A DNA stretch of 64,000 nt from an uncultured bacterium (GCA_947170225.1 CAMVSQ010000001.1:107282-171281), one strand, 5' to 3'. Positions 10,643 through 20,488 are shown, numbered from the stretch's first letter. Numbers and translations are program-made. Notes: generated by a model not told the origin, from the letters alone.

Positions 10643-11152
10643 ATGAAAAGAATTTTATTGTATTTGGCTGTGTTTGTGCCAGTAGTTTTGGGTTGATGTT
10701 TTACAGATAAATATAGTGTGAGTATTTACGATTGCCCTGCTTGATCTGAATACAAAGAAGGTTTTTATGATGATGGAAAATATAAATTTCAATGATGTTT
10801 TAAGGCAAATAGCGATATTATGAACTGATACTGGATTTATTATGACGAAAATGGACAAATTGAGATAGAATGAATGATAATAGATGATCAATCTCAATGA
10901 GAATGGAAATATTATCACGAAAATGGACAGCTTTCGTCCATATGAAACTACAAAGACGATTTGGAAGATGGATCTTGGAAGTATTATGATGAAGATGGAA
11001 CATTTATAGGAGAAGAAATATATGAAAATTGAGTTTTGATTGATAGGTTTTTTGAAGATTGAGACAATGAATATGTGGATGAAATTTATTATGATTTTGA
11101 GGATGAAAATATAGAAAATATTGCTGACTCAATTTTGACAGATAATTATTAG
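10643..11152 (+). CDS. Lipoprotein with MORN/YwqK-like repeats
   Basis: The 169-residue protein has a signal peptide ending in the lipobox LGGC, where the second Gly is UGA. The mature part has tandem strands of the type GYWIYYDENGQIEIEG and GEWKYYHENGQLSSIG, the pattern of YwqK-type MORN variant repeats, which form elongated beta sheets. The C terminus is strongly acidic. Probably anchored on the outer face of the membrane; partner unknown. Confidence 0.8.
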
Positions 11153-11186
11153 TATAATTACAGTTTTATATCTTATTTATATTAAA

Positions 11187-11738
11187 ATGAAAAGAATCGC
11201 TTTGTTTTCAGTTTTGGTTTTGTGTGTCTGCTTTTTTGCTTGATGTGACAAAAACAAAGACACAAAAACATGAGATTTATCAAACAACACCACAGTAGTT
11301 TCTGACCAAACAGACAAAACAGTGAATGATGGAGAAACAAATGTGACAAAAGCCTGAGATTTATTGGCTTTGTACAAAAAATCTGGGAAAATGACATGTG
11401 AAATGGAAACCACAGATTTGATGATGTGAACTATCACTGCTACTATGTATATAGATGGAGATAAATCTTATGTAGAATCTAATTTTACTTTGGATGGAAA
11501 GGCTGGTAAAGTCTATGCTCTCACTGTAGATGGAAAAAGTTATTCTCGAGGAGATATGTTTGGAGAATGAGTATGATTTGTAGTAAATGCAGAAGATGAT
11601 ATTGAATCACAATTGGCTGACTATGACGAAGATAGTATGGATGAGGATGTAAAAATAAATTGTAAATCTGGAGTAAAAGGAGTAAGTTTTGAAGTGCCTA
11701 GTGATATTGAATTTGATGATTTAAGTGCTTGGCAATAA
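11187..11738 (+). CDS. Lipoprotein, unknown
   Basis: The 183-residue protein starts MKRIALFSVLVLCVCFFAGC, a signal peptide with lipobox FAGC whose Gly is UGA. A Thr/Asn/Asp-rich linker follows (about residues 20-60), then a compact domain around KSGKMTCEMETTDLM and a Cys pair (NCKSGVKG). It lies 34 bp after the MORN-like lipoprotein and may be co-transcribed. No known family recognised. Confidence 0.75.
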
Positions 11739-11760
11739 AATAATCTATAAATTTATAAAA

Positions 11761-11793
11761 AACTCCCAAATTTAGTTTGTTGGGAGTTTTTTT
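11761..11793 (+). terminator. Rho-independent terminator
   Basis: Stem AACTCCCA / TGGGAGTT with a 12-nt loop and a run of Ts, 22 bp after the lipoprotein stop. Confidence 0.85.
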
Positions 11794-11821
11794 GATAGTG
11801 ATAGGTTGAATAGTATAGGTT

Positions 11822-13957
11822 TTATATCTTTCTTTTTACTTTAATCCTTCACATATTGTCAATTTCCTTGATTATGACTGCTATTGTTTGTCAGATCTGG
11901 AAATGTTTAGAAAGTCAGTCTGTGATTTTTTGACCCAAATCCGAAATGTGGCAAAGTCATTTTTTTCATTTTGGCAGATCTACAAAGAGTCCATAATCTT
12001 CAATTCTAGATATTTTTGCCTCATAAGACTGTCCTACTTCCAAATCTAATGCTATATCGCGGATAATTTGTTCTGCTTTGGCTATCATTGCTTGATCTGA
12101 ATGAGTCAAGTAGCATGTACCATCATCTTCAAAATCAATCTTGATATTGTCGCATTGCTCAATGATTTTGTTTATTACTTCTCATCATTTTCCTATTACC
12201 TCTTTTACTTTGTCTGGATTTATTTGGAAAACTTTGATTTTTGGAGCAAATTCTTTTACTTGTTTCCTTGGCTCTGAGATGGCTTCTAGCATTACTCACA
12301 TGATTTCTTTGTATCACTGGATAGCTCTGGTGATAGTCTCGTGAACTATATCCATAGTCAATCATTTTAGTTTAGTATCAAGTTGGATAGCTGTAACTCA
12401 ATCTACTGTACCTGCTACTTTGAAATCCATATCTCATGTAAAGTCCTCTACTCACTGTAAATCGTTTAGGACTAAGTGTTTTGTGATATTATCTCTGTCT
12501 GTGTTGTAGGTCATAAGTCACATAGCGATACCAGCAACTGGTTTTTTGATAGGCACTCATGCATCCATAAGAGCCAAACATGAAGAACAAACAGATCACA
12601 TCGATGTAGATCCTCATGAACTCAAACATTCGGATACTGATCTGATAGAATATGGAAATTCCAATGATGTAGGCATCACAGGTACAAGTGCTTTTTCTGC
12701 CAATTTTCCATGTCAAATTTCTCTCCTATTTTGTCATCTTGTTCATTTAGCTTCTCATGTACTAAATGGAGGGAAATTGTAATGATGGAAATATTTTTGC
12801 TGTACATCATCATTTTCCATATCATCGTATACTAGGTAGTCTGTCGGTCATCACAAAGTGACGGTATTTTGCACTTGGGTATCTCATCTCCGAAATAATC
12901 CACATCCATGCACTCTTGGCAGATTGTCTACTTCACAGTACAATGGTCTAATATCTAATGAAGATCTTCCATCAATCCTAACTCATGTATCTAGAGTCCT
13001 TTCTCTGATGAAATGTTTTACATAATCAAAGAATGCCATTTTGACTCTATTTACTGTATACTCTTCATTTTCTGGATCATCAATATACTCTCTCAATTTT
13101 TCTACACATTCTCTCTCATAATCTGCAAACATAGTATTGAAAGGTACTTTGGTGTGTCCTGTCATAGCATCCAATCTATCTGGTGTGATAATCTTTGCTA
13201 TTTCATCTTCAATTATTTGAGATGGTTTGTTGTAAACCACTTCTTGCTGGACTATATTTAGTTTGTTTAAAAACTCTAACTGAATATCGCAAGATTTGTC
13301 AATTTCTCTTTGAGCGATAATAAATGCTTCTTTCAAAAGATCTTCTGGGATTTCTTTTGATCCACATTCAATCATATTGATTGAACCCCTTTTTCAAGCA
13401 ACAAGTAAATTTAAGATTCACTCATCAAGCTGTTGTTTGGTAGGATTTACTATAAATTGTCCATCTTTGTATCCCAATTGTACTGCTCAAACTGGTCCAT
13501 CAAATGGAATTCAAGCGGCCATAATTGCTACTGATGATCAGATGATAGTCATGGCATCCAATTCTAATTGGTGATCCAATGCTAGCGGTGTAAGTGAAAT
13601 CACTACATCGTTTACCAATCATTTTGGAAACATGGGCCTGAGGGCTCTATCTGCCATCCTAGCGTATAAAATTGCATTTTCAGAAGGTTTTCACTCTCTT
13701 CTCCTGTATACTGCTCATGCTATCCTACCTGCTGCAGAATAACTTTCTCTAAAGTCGATAAGAAGAGGCAAAAAATCTGAATCCATGTTTGGATCTTTGG
13801 ACATACATACAGTATTGAGGATTACATTGTCCCCATACTGAAATCTGATACTACTATCAGCTTGTGGTGCTAGTTTTCATGTTTCAAATGAAATTTTTCT
13901 ACCAGCCCATTCAGACGAAAATTCAATCGTCTGAAATTCTTTTTTGTAAACTGTCAT
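11822..13957 (-). CDS. pnp: Polyribonucleotide nucleotidyltransferase (PNPase)
   Basis: The 711-residue exoribonuclease degrades RNA by phosphorolysis, normally as a trimer. Two RNase PH-like domains are separated by the alpha-helical linker ([18 protein letters not shown] region), followed by KH and S1 RNA-binding domains; the S1 end reads [19 protein letters not shown]. The start [19 protein letters not shown] matches the family N terminus preceding [12 protein letters not shown]. Length is normal. Glycines are UGA throughout. It is monocistronic. Confidence 0.95.
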
Positions 13958-14021
13958 TTCAAAAAAAATAAAAGATAAAAATACAGAAATTTGTGGTAGA
14001 AAACTAGAAACTTAGAAGAGA

Positions 14022-14092
14022 AGTCGCTAGTCACTAGTCGTTAATCACTAGAAAGAAAAACTGGAGACTAGTAGCCATCGACAAGCGACTAT
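14022..14092. repeat. GACTAG-type interspersed repeat, copy 2
   Basis: Run of CTAGTCACTAGTCG, GACTAGTAGCC and GACAAGCGAC motifs in the gap between two minus-strand genes. The rest of the 13958-14213 gap is AT-rich without recognisable features apart from the terminator. Confidence 0.55.
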
Positions 14093-14183
14093 TCTTTTAA
14101 GTACCTAAATTCTCTACAAACAAAAATCCAAATTTAATTATAACGATATTTTTTTAAAAAGCAAAAGAATTGAATCAAAATTG

Positions 14184-14208
14184 AAAAAAAGGAGCAAAAT
14201 GCTCCTTT
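14184..14208 (-). terminator. Rho-independent terminator
   Basis: Stem AAAGGAGC / GCTCCTTT with a T-run on the minus strand, 6 bp after the 162-residue gene. Confidence 0.85.
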
Positions 14209-14213
14209 AATGT

Positions 14214-14702
14214 TTAAAAATCTTGGCACCTTTCCCAAAAACTTGATAATACATTTCTATCTACTTTTTCAAATGGAGATAGTTCATACTCATCGTAAAA
14301 GTCTTGGTAGAGACTAGTAACTGAATGTGTTTTCCATCCCAAATCTACTGTCTGAGAGAAATACTCATCCAAAATACCATGCTCTCGTAGATACAGAGCC
14401 AATGACACATTTTTGTGACTTGGACAAAAGCAAAACTTTTTGTAAAACACATCAGGATCTTGCTCCAAAATAGAGAAGTCCTCTGCTGTCATATGTGGTA
14501 AAATCTTTTTGATATAGTCCACACAAGCATCTCTGTTTTTCTTAATTTGACCAGTCTTGCTCAGACAAGATTTGTCAATCAACAAGGATGATAAAATCGG
14601 AAATAATTTGATTGCATCGACTTCTTGAGAGCACAATAAATTTGTTTCCAATTCTTTGTAGATTTCACCCTCAAAATCTTGTTTTTTTAAATTTTCTGCC
14701 AT
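14214..14702 (-). CDS. Unknown soluble protein without UGA codons
   Basis: The 162-residue protein (MAENLKKQDFEGEIYKELE) has no signal peptide or membrane segment, is mostly helical in appearance and includes a Cys-rich stretch KKFCFCPSHKN. None of its few glycines is UGA, unlike the neighbours. It is a single-gene unit: a near-consensus promoter (TTGACT-N16-TATAAT, 14735-14762) on one side and a strong terminator on the other. I do not recognise it. Confidence 0.7.
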   Translation of the reverse strand: MAENLKKQDFEGEIYKELETNLLCSQEVDAIKLFPILSSLLIDKSCLSKTGQIKKNRDACVDYIKKILPHMTAEDFSILEQDPDVFYKKFCFCPSHKNVSLALYLREHGILDEYFSQTVDLGWKTHSVTSLYQDFYDEYELSPFEKVDRNVLSSFWERCQDF

Positions 14703-14734
14703 GTTTTATTTTTTTTGTGTTTGTACAATTGTAG

Positions 14735-14762
14735 ATTATAAGGAAAATGAAAAATAAGTCAA
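14735..14762 (-). promoter_or_regulatory. Promoter of the 162-residue gene
   Basis: TTGACT and TATAAT on the minus strand with a 16-bp spacer, about 32 bp ahead of the ATG. Confidence 0.8.
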
Positions 14763-14804
14763 TATATAAAAACAGTAATTGGCAATAATTTTTATCTGCA
14801 ATAT

Positions 14805-15722
14805 TTATAGCCGTCATTTTTTCCTAAATATGTACATCATTCATCATCAAATCAAAAACATGATTCAAAGGAGAATCAAAAAAGCATAATGAATATTTTG
14901 CAATGGCAAATCAACATTCATACCATACAATCAAGTCAAAAATGTCATTATTCAAACAACAACTGTAACTATAGTCAATATAGACACCATTGAATTTGTT
15001 TTCACAGTCATGACTGTATTGTATGAATCAAACAATGTGTCTGTACTTTCTGTAACAATAGCAATGTTGCTCATTATCTTATCATGCTTAAATTCCAAAT
15101 CTTCAAAATACACATCCAAATCTCCATGATACATTTTTTCTGATATTTTTCCAAGTTCTGCTAGTAATTCTTGTTGTGGTTGCATGATGTGTTTTAGGTT
15201 TATAGCATTGCGTTTTTTTATCATCAGTGATTTAATCAAATTTGGATCCATTTTTGATGTGGAAAAAACGCTATTTTCTAGGACAGTAAGGTCTTTTTTG
15301 AATTTGGTCAATGCTCACAAAACTTTGTCGTACATCACATCAATCATCATATATAGCACATAGTAAGGAGATGTTTTGAAATCTTCTTTTCCGTTTTCTA
15401 GAGCTTCCATATAGTCTTTCCTAATTTCATCAATATGATTTGTATCGTATGTGGTCAGAGAAATTATAAAATCTTTTCACAAAATAATATTAAATTCATT
15501 GCTGTAATAGGCTTTTGTTCATTGATTAAATTTTGGGAAATGTAATACCAAAAATATGTAGTCATCGTAAACATCGACTTTGTCTTGTGTATTCACTTCT
15601 GAAATATCTTCTTCTATAATTTCGTGCAAATCATATCTACTTACCAAATCTCTGATATCGTCTTGAGATGGATTTGAGCAATGAAATCGTGTCACTTCTC
15701 ACATTTTTAGTATTCTTTCCAT
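14805..15722 (-). CDS. corA: CorA-type Mg2+/Co2+ channel
   Basis: The 305-residue product has the long cytoplasmic alpha/beta part (MERILKMGEVTRFHC) and two C-terminal membrane helices. The first ends in the family signature YGMN (near residue 275) that forms the ion selectivity filter. The stalk helix VKTNSMVSILTIVT leads into TM1. CorA works as a pentamer for Mg2+ uptake. A basic tail RKKGRL follows TM2, as in other CorA proteins. Confidence 0.92.
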
Positions 15723-15750
15723 AATTATATCAAAAAAATAAATTTTTTGA

Positions 15751-15806
15751 TAGTCAGTAGTCTCTAGTTGCTAGATTTTCTAGCGACTATCGTAGAGACT
15801 AGAGGC
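15751..15806. repeat. GACTAG-type interspersed repeat, copy 3
   Basis: CAGTAGTCTCTAGTTGCTAG and GAGACTAGAGGC motifs with partial dyad symmetry. The TAG stop of the PH-domain gene is inside the repeat. Confidence 0.6.
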
Positions 15807-16416
15807 TATATTTTTCATCTTTATCTATATAGTCTTTTACTACTTCTCACAAAGCTTCTACCAAAATATCAAATTTTTGTGATTCTAATTCGGAATTGAT
15901 TTGTTCATCTTGTATAGGCGCTGTGAAACGGGCTTTTAATTGCAATAATTGATCCACATTTCTTTTTGGATTGGATATATTTTCAAACGGAAATTCTATA
16001 CCGTGATCCAGTGTAATGGTAATATCTCATTTCATAAATAGTTTGTCTCGCAATCATTTTTGGTTGAAAGAAACGGTCTCAATACTATTTCGATCAAATT
16101 TTTCGGTCCTGTATTCTAGTAATCATTCTCGCAAATACAATGTAATTCATGTATCGGTCATAACTATACAGTCCAAATATATATCAGCAAAATCTATACA
16201 AAATTTGATAAATAAGATAAATCACAGTCAAGCAAAAGTCCAATTTAGATATTGTCGGGTGATGTACCTATCGAGTAATAAAAAAATTAACAACAAAAAA
16301 ATTAGATAGCAAAAATATTTAAATAATATTTTAAAAAAAACACTTCCATTGTGACCAACCACGTGATGAATTTCAGAAGTGTTTATATTTTTTTTTATGA
16401 TGGCCTTTCTGATCAT
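15799..16416 (-). CDS. Membrane protein with bacterial PH-like domain
   Basis: The 205-residue protein has two membrane segments (about residues 25-75), then a domain TDTGITLYLREGLLEYRTEK...IETVSFNQKGLRDKLF...GDITITL, the pattern of YdbS/bPH2 domains in which a strand is followed by I-x-x-V-x-x-x-Q-x-G. The function of such proteins is unknown. The stop codon lies in an interspersed repeat, so the C-terminal end may have been set by repeat insertion. Confidence 0.7.
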
Positions 16417-16459
16417 ACCTTATTTGTAAAGAGTAAAGTACTACAGAAAAAAATAATAC

Positions 16460-16684
16460 CTATTTTTTCATAGCATCCATTTTGCTTTGTTTTTCCAAGA
16501 ATTTTTCCATTCTTCATTTTACTACTTTTTTTACTACTCTGTCTTTGTTGAATACTGGGTGACACTGATAGCAAGTTTCTACTTTGATTGGTCCAGGTAC
16601 TGTAGCATTTACTGTAAACTCAGCACCACATACACATTGAACTTTGACATCTTTGTAGTAATCTGTATGAATTCCTTTTTTCAT
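16460..16684 (-). CDS. rpmE: Ribosomal protein bL31
   Basis: The 74-residue protein starts MKKGIHTDYYKDVKVQCVCG and carries the zinc-binding Cys pattern of the C+ form (CVC near 17-19 and CYQCHPVF near 38-45). It binds the 50S subunit. Length and sequence order agree with the family. Confidence 0.95.
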
Positions 16685-16836
16685 TTTTTACTATTCAATA
16701 AACTAAAATATAATTTAAACTAGGTGTTTTTGTTTGACAACAAAAAATATTGAAAAAAATTTCTACGGATATTACATTATTTTTTTCGTTTGTTTTTTCA
16801 AGTAAAAGTGAATAAAAAAGTTGGTAAAATTTTTTG

Positions 16837-16864
16837 TTGAAATTTTTGGTAATATGGATATAGT
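16837..16864 (+). promoter_or_regulatory. Promoter of the 146-residue gene
   Basis: TTGAAA-N16-TATAGT, 49 bp upstream of the ATG. The gene also has a strong Shine-Dalgarno AAAGGAGGAAAC, unusual in this window. Confidence 0.75.
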
Positions 16865-16912
16865 ACTTTTCGCAAAAAAAATGTATTAAAACAAAAAAAA
16901 GGAGGAAACATT

Positions 16913-17353
16913 ATGAACGGCAATGTATTGGACTTGTTTATTGATGTACCAAATGCTGAAAATTTTAAAAGGATTCAGCAAAGTGCTTGGTTACTAGAGC
17001 GAGTATTTCAAAGAGACAAAGAAATTGCAAAAAAGTTTTTTGGCTTTGAAGATTGGTTTAAAGTAGCCAAAGATGCAAACGATCTGGATAGCGAGGAATC
17101 TCGTTTGTTGAAGTTTTATTTTGAATCTTCAATCTCGTGCTTTTGTGATGCGGTAAAATATTTCCACTTTTTGGGTTATGATGAGAGAATCCTTTGGGTT
17201 CCCAAATTTATAGATCATGCCAATAGTGTTGCTGATTTGAAGTATATTTTGAATCATGTGGACAAAAAATATCGTAGTACAATTGTCTCAAAAATGAGGG
17301 AAATCGCAAAAACAGATGAAGAAAAAAAGATCGCTTTTTCGTATTTGATTTAA
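16913..17353 (+). CDS. Unknown soluble protein without UGA codons
   Basis: The 146-residue protein (MNGNVLDLFIDVPNAENFKR) appears all-helical with no signal peptide. None of its glycines is UGA. It is preceded by an unusually strong ribosome-binding site and followed 7 bp later by a perfect terminator, so it is an independent unit between rpmE and the tRNA cluster. I do not recognise it. The lack of UGA and the strong Shine-Dalgarno suggest a recent arrival, which is inference. Confidence 0.7.
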   Translation: MNGNVLDLFIDVPNAENFKRIQQSAWLLERVFQRDKEIAKKFFGFEDWFKVAKDANDLDSEESRLLKFYFESSISCFCDAVKYFHFLGYDERILWVPKFIDHANSVADLKYILNHVDKKYRSTIVSKMREIAKTDEEKKIAFSYLI

Positions 17354-17360
17354 GCGATGA

Positions 17361-17387
17361 ACTGGGCAAAATATGCCCAGTTTTTTT
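17361..17387 (+). terminator. Rho-independent terminator
   Basis: Perfect stem ACTGGGCA / TGCCCAGT with 5-nt loop and a T-run. Confidence 0.9.
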
Positions 17388-17413
17388 GAAATTTATTTTT
17401 TTTGATTTTTGTC

Positions 17414-17441
17414 TTGAAATCTGTTTGTAAATTTGTATACT
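17414..17441 (+). promoter_or_regulatory. Promoter of the tRNA cluster
   Basis: TTGAAA-N16-TATACT, about 54 bp before the first tRNA. Confidence 0.75.
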
Positions 17442-17494
17442 GAATTTCAGTCCATTATTTTGTGGATGTTTTTATTATGGATTGATAAAAACAC

Positions 17495-17565
17495 TGGGAA
17501 ATCGTCTAACGGTAGGACAGCGGACTTTGACTCCGTCAGTCTAGGTTCGAATCCTAGTTTCCCAA
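17495..17565 (+). tRNA. tRNA-Gln (UUG)
   Basis: Cloverleaf with acceptor TGGGAAA/TTTCCCA, anticodon loop CTTTGAC and T-loop GTTCGAATC. Confidence 0.95.
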
Positions 17566-17571
17566 ATTTGA

Positions 17572-17646
17572 TGCGGGGTAGAGAAACGGTATCTCGTCGG
17601 GCTCATAACCCGAAGATAGGTGGTTCAACTCCATCCCCCGCAACCA
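17572..17646 (+). tRNA. Initiator tRNA-Met (CAU)
   Basis: Anticodon loop CTCATAA is flanked by the three G-C pairs (CGGG/CCCG) diagnostic of initiator tRNA; CCA is encoded. Position 1 appears to be T opposite A72, where most bacteria have a C-A mismatch. Confidence 0.9.
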
Positions 17647-17673
17647 AAATTTGTTGCGAAGATTCGACTCTAA

Positions 17674-17746
17674 TCAGGAGTAGTTCACTTGGTAGAACGT
17701 CTGACTCTGAATCAGAAGGTACTAGGTTCGAATCCTAGCTCCTGAA
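17674..17746 (+). tRNA. tRNA-Gln (CUG)
   Basis: Acceptor TCAGGAG/CTCCTGA; anticodon loop CTCTGAA. Second glutamine isoacceptor in the cluster. Confidence 0.93.
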
Positions 17747-17752
17747 AAACAA

Positions 17753-17834
17753 GCCGAGATGGTGGAATTGGTAGACACGCCTGGCTTAGAACCAGGTGCC
17801 GTGAGGTGTGCAGGTTCGAGTCCTGTTCTCGGTA
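17753..17834 (+). tRNA. tRNA-Leu (UAG)
   Basis: Class II tRNA with a long variable arm (GTGCCGTGAGGTGT); anticodon loop CTTAGAA; acceptor GCCGAGA/TCTCGGT. Confidence 0.94.
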
Positions 17835-17934
17835 AGTCAAGCCGTTTTGATTCAAAAATGAAAAAAAAGTAAAAAAAGTATAAAAAAGGCTTGAAAAAAA
17901 ATTTTGAATCAATATATATCCCTCTGTTATATAT

Positions 17935-18007
17935 TCCGGGATAGCTCAGTCGGTAGAGCAAATGACTGTTAATCATTGGGTCGTGGGTTCGAGCCCCTCT
18001 CCCGGAG
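17935..18007 (+). tRNA. tRNA-Asn (GUU)
   Basis: Acceptor TCCGGGA/TCCCGGA; anticodon loop CTGTTAA; complete D and T arms. Confidence 0.95.
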
Positions 18008-18046
18008 AGTTTAATAAAATCCTTTTAATATTTGTTTTGAATTCGG

Positions 18047-18313
18047 ATGCCTATCACACAATCAGCAAAGAAAGCAGTTAGAAGATCTTTGAAATTACGT
18101 CAGAGAAATTTTGATTTTAAACTTAGAATGAAAATGGCTATCAAAAAATTCAAGAAATCTATTGAAAAGGGAGAAACTGTGACACAAGAACAGGTTAGTA
18201 CTATTTACAAGTACATCGACAAATGTGTGAAAGTTTGAGTCTTGAAAAAGAAAAATTGAGGAAGAAAAAAGCACAATATTGCAGTTTTGTTTAATCAAAC
18301 AAGCAAAAAATAA
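18047..18313 (+). CDS. rpsT: Ribosomal protein bS20
   Basis: The 88-residue basic helical protein begins MPITQSAKKAVRRSLKLRQR, the bS20 signature that binds 16S rRNA. Its C-terminal part (GVLKKKNGGRKKHNIAVL) is only reached when UGA is read as Gly; a standard-code call would stop at residue 63. It lies inside the tRNA cluster and is probably co-transcribed with it. Confidence 0.93.
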
Positions 18314-18331
18314 TCTTCCTTGAGATTATTT

Positions 18332-18407
18332 GCCAGCATAGCTCAATCGGTAGAGCAACCGCCTTGTAAGCGGTAGGTTATCAGTTCAAGTCTGATTGCT
18401 GGCTCCA
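18332..18407 (+). tRNA. tRNA-Thr (UGU)
   Basis: Acceptor GCCAGCA/TGCTGGC; anticodon loop CTTGTAA; CCA encoded. Confidence 0.95.
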
Positions 18408-18428
18408 TTTAAATTATTTTGTGGCTAT

Positions 18429-18505
18429 GGGGCGGTAGTTCAGCCGGCTAGAACGCCTGCCTGTCACGCAGGAGGTCGTGGGTTCGAGTCCCATCCGTCC
18501 CGCCA
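18429..18505 (+). tRNA. tRNA-Asp (GUC)
   Basis: Acceptor GGGGCGG/CCGTCCC; anticodon loop CTGTCAC; CCA encoded. Confidence 0.95.
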
Positions 18506-18546
18506 TTAAAATAAATAAGTCTACGGTTTAAGGTCCGAAAAGACAT

Positions 18547-18618
18547 GGTCTCATCGTCTAACGGTTAGGACAGCGGACTTTCAATCCGCCAATCGGGGTT
18601 CGATTCCCCGTGGGACTA
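18547..18618 (+). tRNA. tRNA-Glu (UUC)
   Basis: Acceptor GGTCTCA/TGGGACT; anticodon loop CTTTCAA. Confidence 0.95.
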
Positions 18619-18623
18619 AATTT

Positions 18624-18700
18624 GGGTGATTAGCTCAGTTGGCTAGAGCATCTGCCTTACAAGCAGGGGGTCATAGGTTCGAGTCCTATATCACCCACCA
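18624..18700 (+). tRNA. tRNA-Val (UAC)
   Basis: Acceptor GGGTGAT/ATCACCC; anticodon loop CTTACAA; CCA encoded. This gene and its downstream hairpin are duplicated, in damaged form, at 19701-19822. Confidence 0.95.
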
Positions 18701-18713
18701 TTTGAATAATTGA

Positions 18714-18740
18714 AGTTCACAGAAATGTGGATTTTTTTTG
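18714..18740 (+). terminator. Terminator-like hairpin after tRNA-Val
   Basis: TTCACA/TGTGGA stem followed by eight Ts. The same sequence recurs after the damaged tRNA copy at 19796-19822. Confidence 0.65.
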
Positions 18741-18827
18741 TTAATTCTTTTTTATTCAGGCAATTTTCATTTGAAAAATATGTATAAAACCATACAAATT
18801 GATTATTTATATAAAAACAAAAAGGCT

Positions 18828-19694
18828 ATGGCTACAAAGTACTCTATCAGATTTTACAAAGATCAAGAAGTCAGAGCCGTTTGGGATGAGGAAAATTCCA
18901 AATGGTGGTTTTCTGTAGTTGATATTGTTTGAATTATATCTGGAAGTAAAAGTCCACAAGTATATTGGAGAAAGCTAAAACAGAGATTAAAAAATGAATG
19001 AAATGAAAGCGTGGCAAATTGTCACGGTTTAAAAATGATGGCTCCAGATGGGAAAATGAGAGAAACAGATGTACTAGACTGAGACTGAATTATATTATTG
19101 GCAAAAAATTTTCCAAATAATAATGCCACAGAATTTTTGGATTGGTTTTTGTACAGCGAAAATAGTATAGACTGACAAAGTAGAAAAAAAGCTTATGCAT
19201 TATTTGAAAGCAATCTGATAGGCGATGAAGATGTTTGAACTATAAAATCACTAAAACAAATCCATGCCTATCTTTTCTGATGATTGTATGATTTTGCGTG
19301 AAAAATTAGACAAAAAAATATATCAAAATGAGGATTTAGATTTGCGACAGCTGAATTTTTGGACAATACTTTGTGTCAAATTGAGCTAATGTCTGAAAAT
19401 ACTTTTGATGAGATTGTGGATAAATATGTGGAGATGAATATTGCCCATCCTTTTATGGAGTGAAATGGTAGAACTACAAGAATTTGGCTGGACCTGATAT
19501 TCAAAAAGAGATTGAAAAAATGTGTGGATTGGAGTCAAATTGATAAATATGATTATTTAGAAGCTATGGTTGAAAGTGTGTCAGACTCAAGCAAGATTAA
19601 AAAGTTCATTAAAAGTGCATTGACTGACAAAATAGATGATAGAGATATTTTCATGAAATGAATTGATTATAGTTATTACTATGAAGAAGATTAA
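18828..19694 (+). CDS. BRO-N/Fic fusion protein
   Basis: The 288-residue protein joins a BRO-N-like DNA-binding module ([18 protein letters not shown]...[15 protein letters not shown], residues 4-105) to a Fic domain with the full catalytic motif HPFMEGNGRTTR at residues 207-218. Fic enzymes transfer AMP or other nucleotide parts to protein side chains. The first motif Gly (212) is UGA, so the gene is adapted to code 25. It sits between tRNA-Val and a broken tRNA-Val copy, as in an insertion at a tRNA 3' end. An upstream in-frame ATG at 18780 exists, but 18828 matches related proteins better. Confidence 0.88.
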
Positions 19695-19700
19695 AAAAAA

Positions 19701-19783
19701 TTTAGGTGATTAGCTCAGTTCCCCAAAAGCTTTCGGGGTTACAAGCAGGAAGTCATAGGTTCGAGTCCTATATCGCCCACCAT
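19701..19783 (+). pseudogene. Damaged duplicate of tRNA-Val
   Basis: The 5' 18 nt and the whole 3' half match the intact tRNA-Val at 18624, but the D-arm/anticodon 5' stem is replaced by a CCCC...GGGG palindrome (19721-19738). Acceptor pairing is also weakened. With the intact gene it brackets the BRO-N/Fic gene as direct repeats of about 120 bp including the shared downstream hairpin. Confidence 0.85.
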
Positions 19784-19823
19784 TTGAATAATTGAAATTC
19801 ACAGAAATGTGGATTTTTTTTGT

Positions 19824-19860
19824 AAAAAAAAGGAGGATTTGGAATTTCCAAACACCTCCA
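19824..19860 (-). terminator. Rho-independent terminator
   Basis: Long hairpin on the minus strand: GGAGG...CCTCC with inner TTTGGAA/TTCCAAA, then a T-run. It overlaps the last codons region of the beta-barrel-like gene's 3' flank. Confidence 0.8.
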
Positions 19861-19865
19861 CAAAT

Positions 19866-20342
19866 CTACATGTCAAATATTGCAATGCCTAATGCTATGC
19901 TAATATTGCTGTAAGTTTTTTGGGGCTCGTGGACAAAATAGGTTGGATGTCTTTGATGTAAATCGACAAAAACTCCAAAAGGACCTACAATTTTAAGAGT
20001 AGCTTTGAGACCATAACCAAAATAGATACTTGATAACTGCTCTTTTAGGTGCCGATCAGTCCCCAATTCTCCATATGGAGTAAGTACAAAGTTTTTGACT
20101 GCCCAATTTAGTCCACCTCTAAATGACAACGTTAGCTTGTCGTTTTCTTTGCATCCCATCTCAAATCCTACGCCATACATGATGTAATTTTTGTAGTAAT
20201 CTACTGTAAGGAAGATTCTAGAAATTCTGGTGTTCATGTTATCTATTGGAGCAGAAACGCCGGGATTCCAAGACAAAACTTGTCCTGATACTGTCGTCAT
20301 CGACATCCAGCCGATGGTCAATAAAATAATTAATTTTTTCAT
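19866..20342 (-). CDS. Secreted beta-barrel-like protein without UGA codons
   Basis: The 158-residue protein has a signal peptide (MKKLIILLTIGWMSMTTVSG) and alternating polar/aromatic strands ending in IALGIAIFDM, resembling small outer-membrane barrels of Bacteroidota. About sixteen glycines are all GGN; none is UGA, in contrast to neighbours. CPR bacteria are not thought to have an outer membrane, so a transferred gene is the simplest reading. A non-barrel secreted beta protein is also possible. It has its own promoter and terminator. Confidence 0.72.
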   Translation of the reverse strand: MKKLIILLTIGWMSMTTVSGQVLSWNPGVSAPIDNMNTRISRIFLTVDYYKNYIMYGVGFEMGCKENDKLTLSFRGGLNWAVKNFVLTPYGELGTDRHLKEQLSSIYFGYGLKATLKIVGPFGVFVDLHQRHPTYFVHEPQKTYSNISIALGIAIFDM

Positions 20343-20369
20343 TTTTTTGTGTTTTTATTTGCGGTATGG

Positions 20370-20397
20370 ATTATAAATTATTACAGCAAAAAGTCAA
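20370..20397 (-). promoter_or_regulatory. Promoter of the beta-barrel-like gene
   Basis: TTGACT-N16-TATAAT on the minus strand, 28 bp ahead of the ATG. Confidence 0.85.
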
Positions 20398-20488
20398 GGC
20401 TTAATGAACAATTTGTATAAAAAAACAAATTGAAAAAACAAGAAAAAACAATATATGATAGATAACAATTTATCTGAAAATTTGCAAA

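Noticed and set aside
19701..19783. Second functional tRNA-Val
   Set aside because: The D arm and 5' anticodon stem are replaced by an unrelated palindrome, so no cloverleaf can form.
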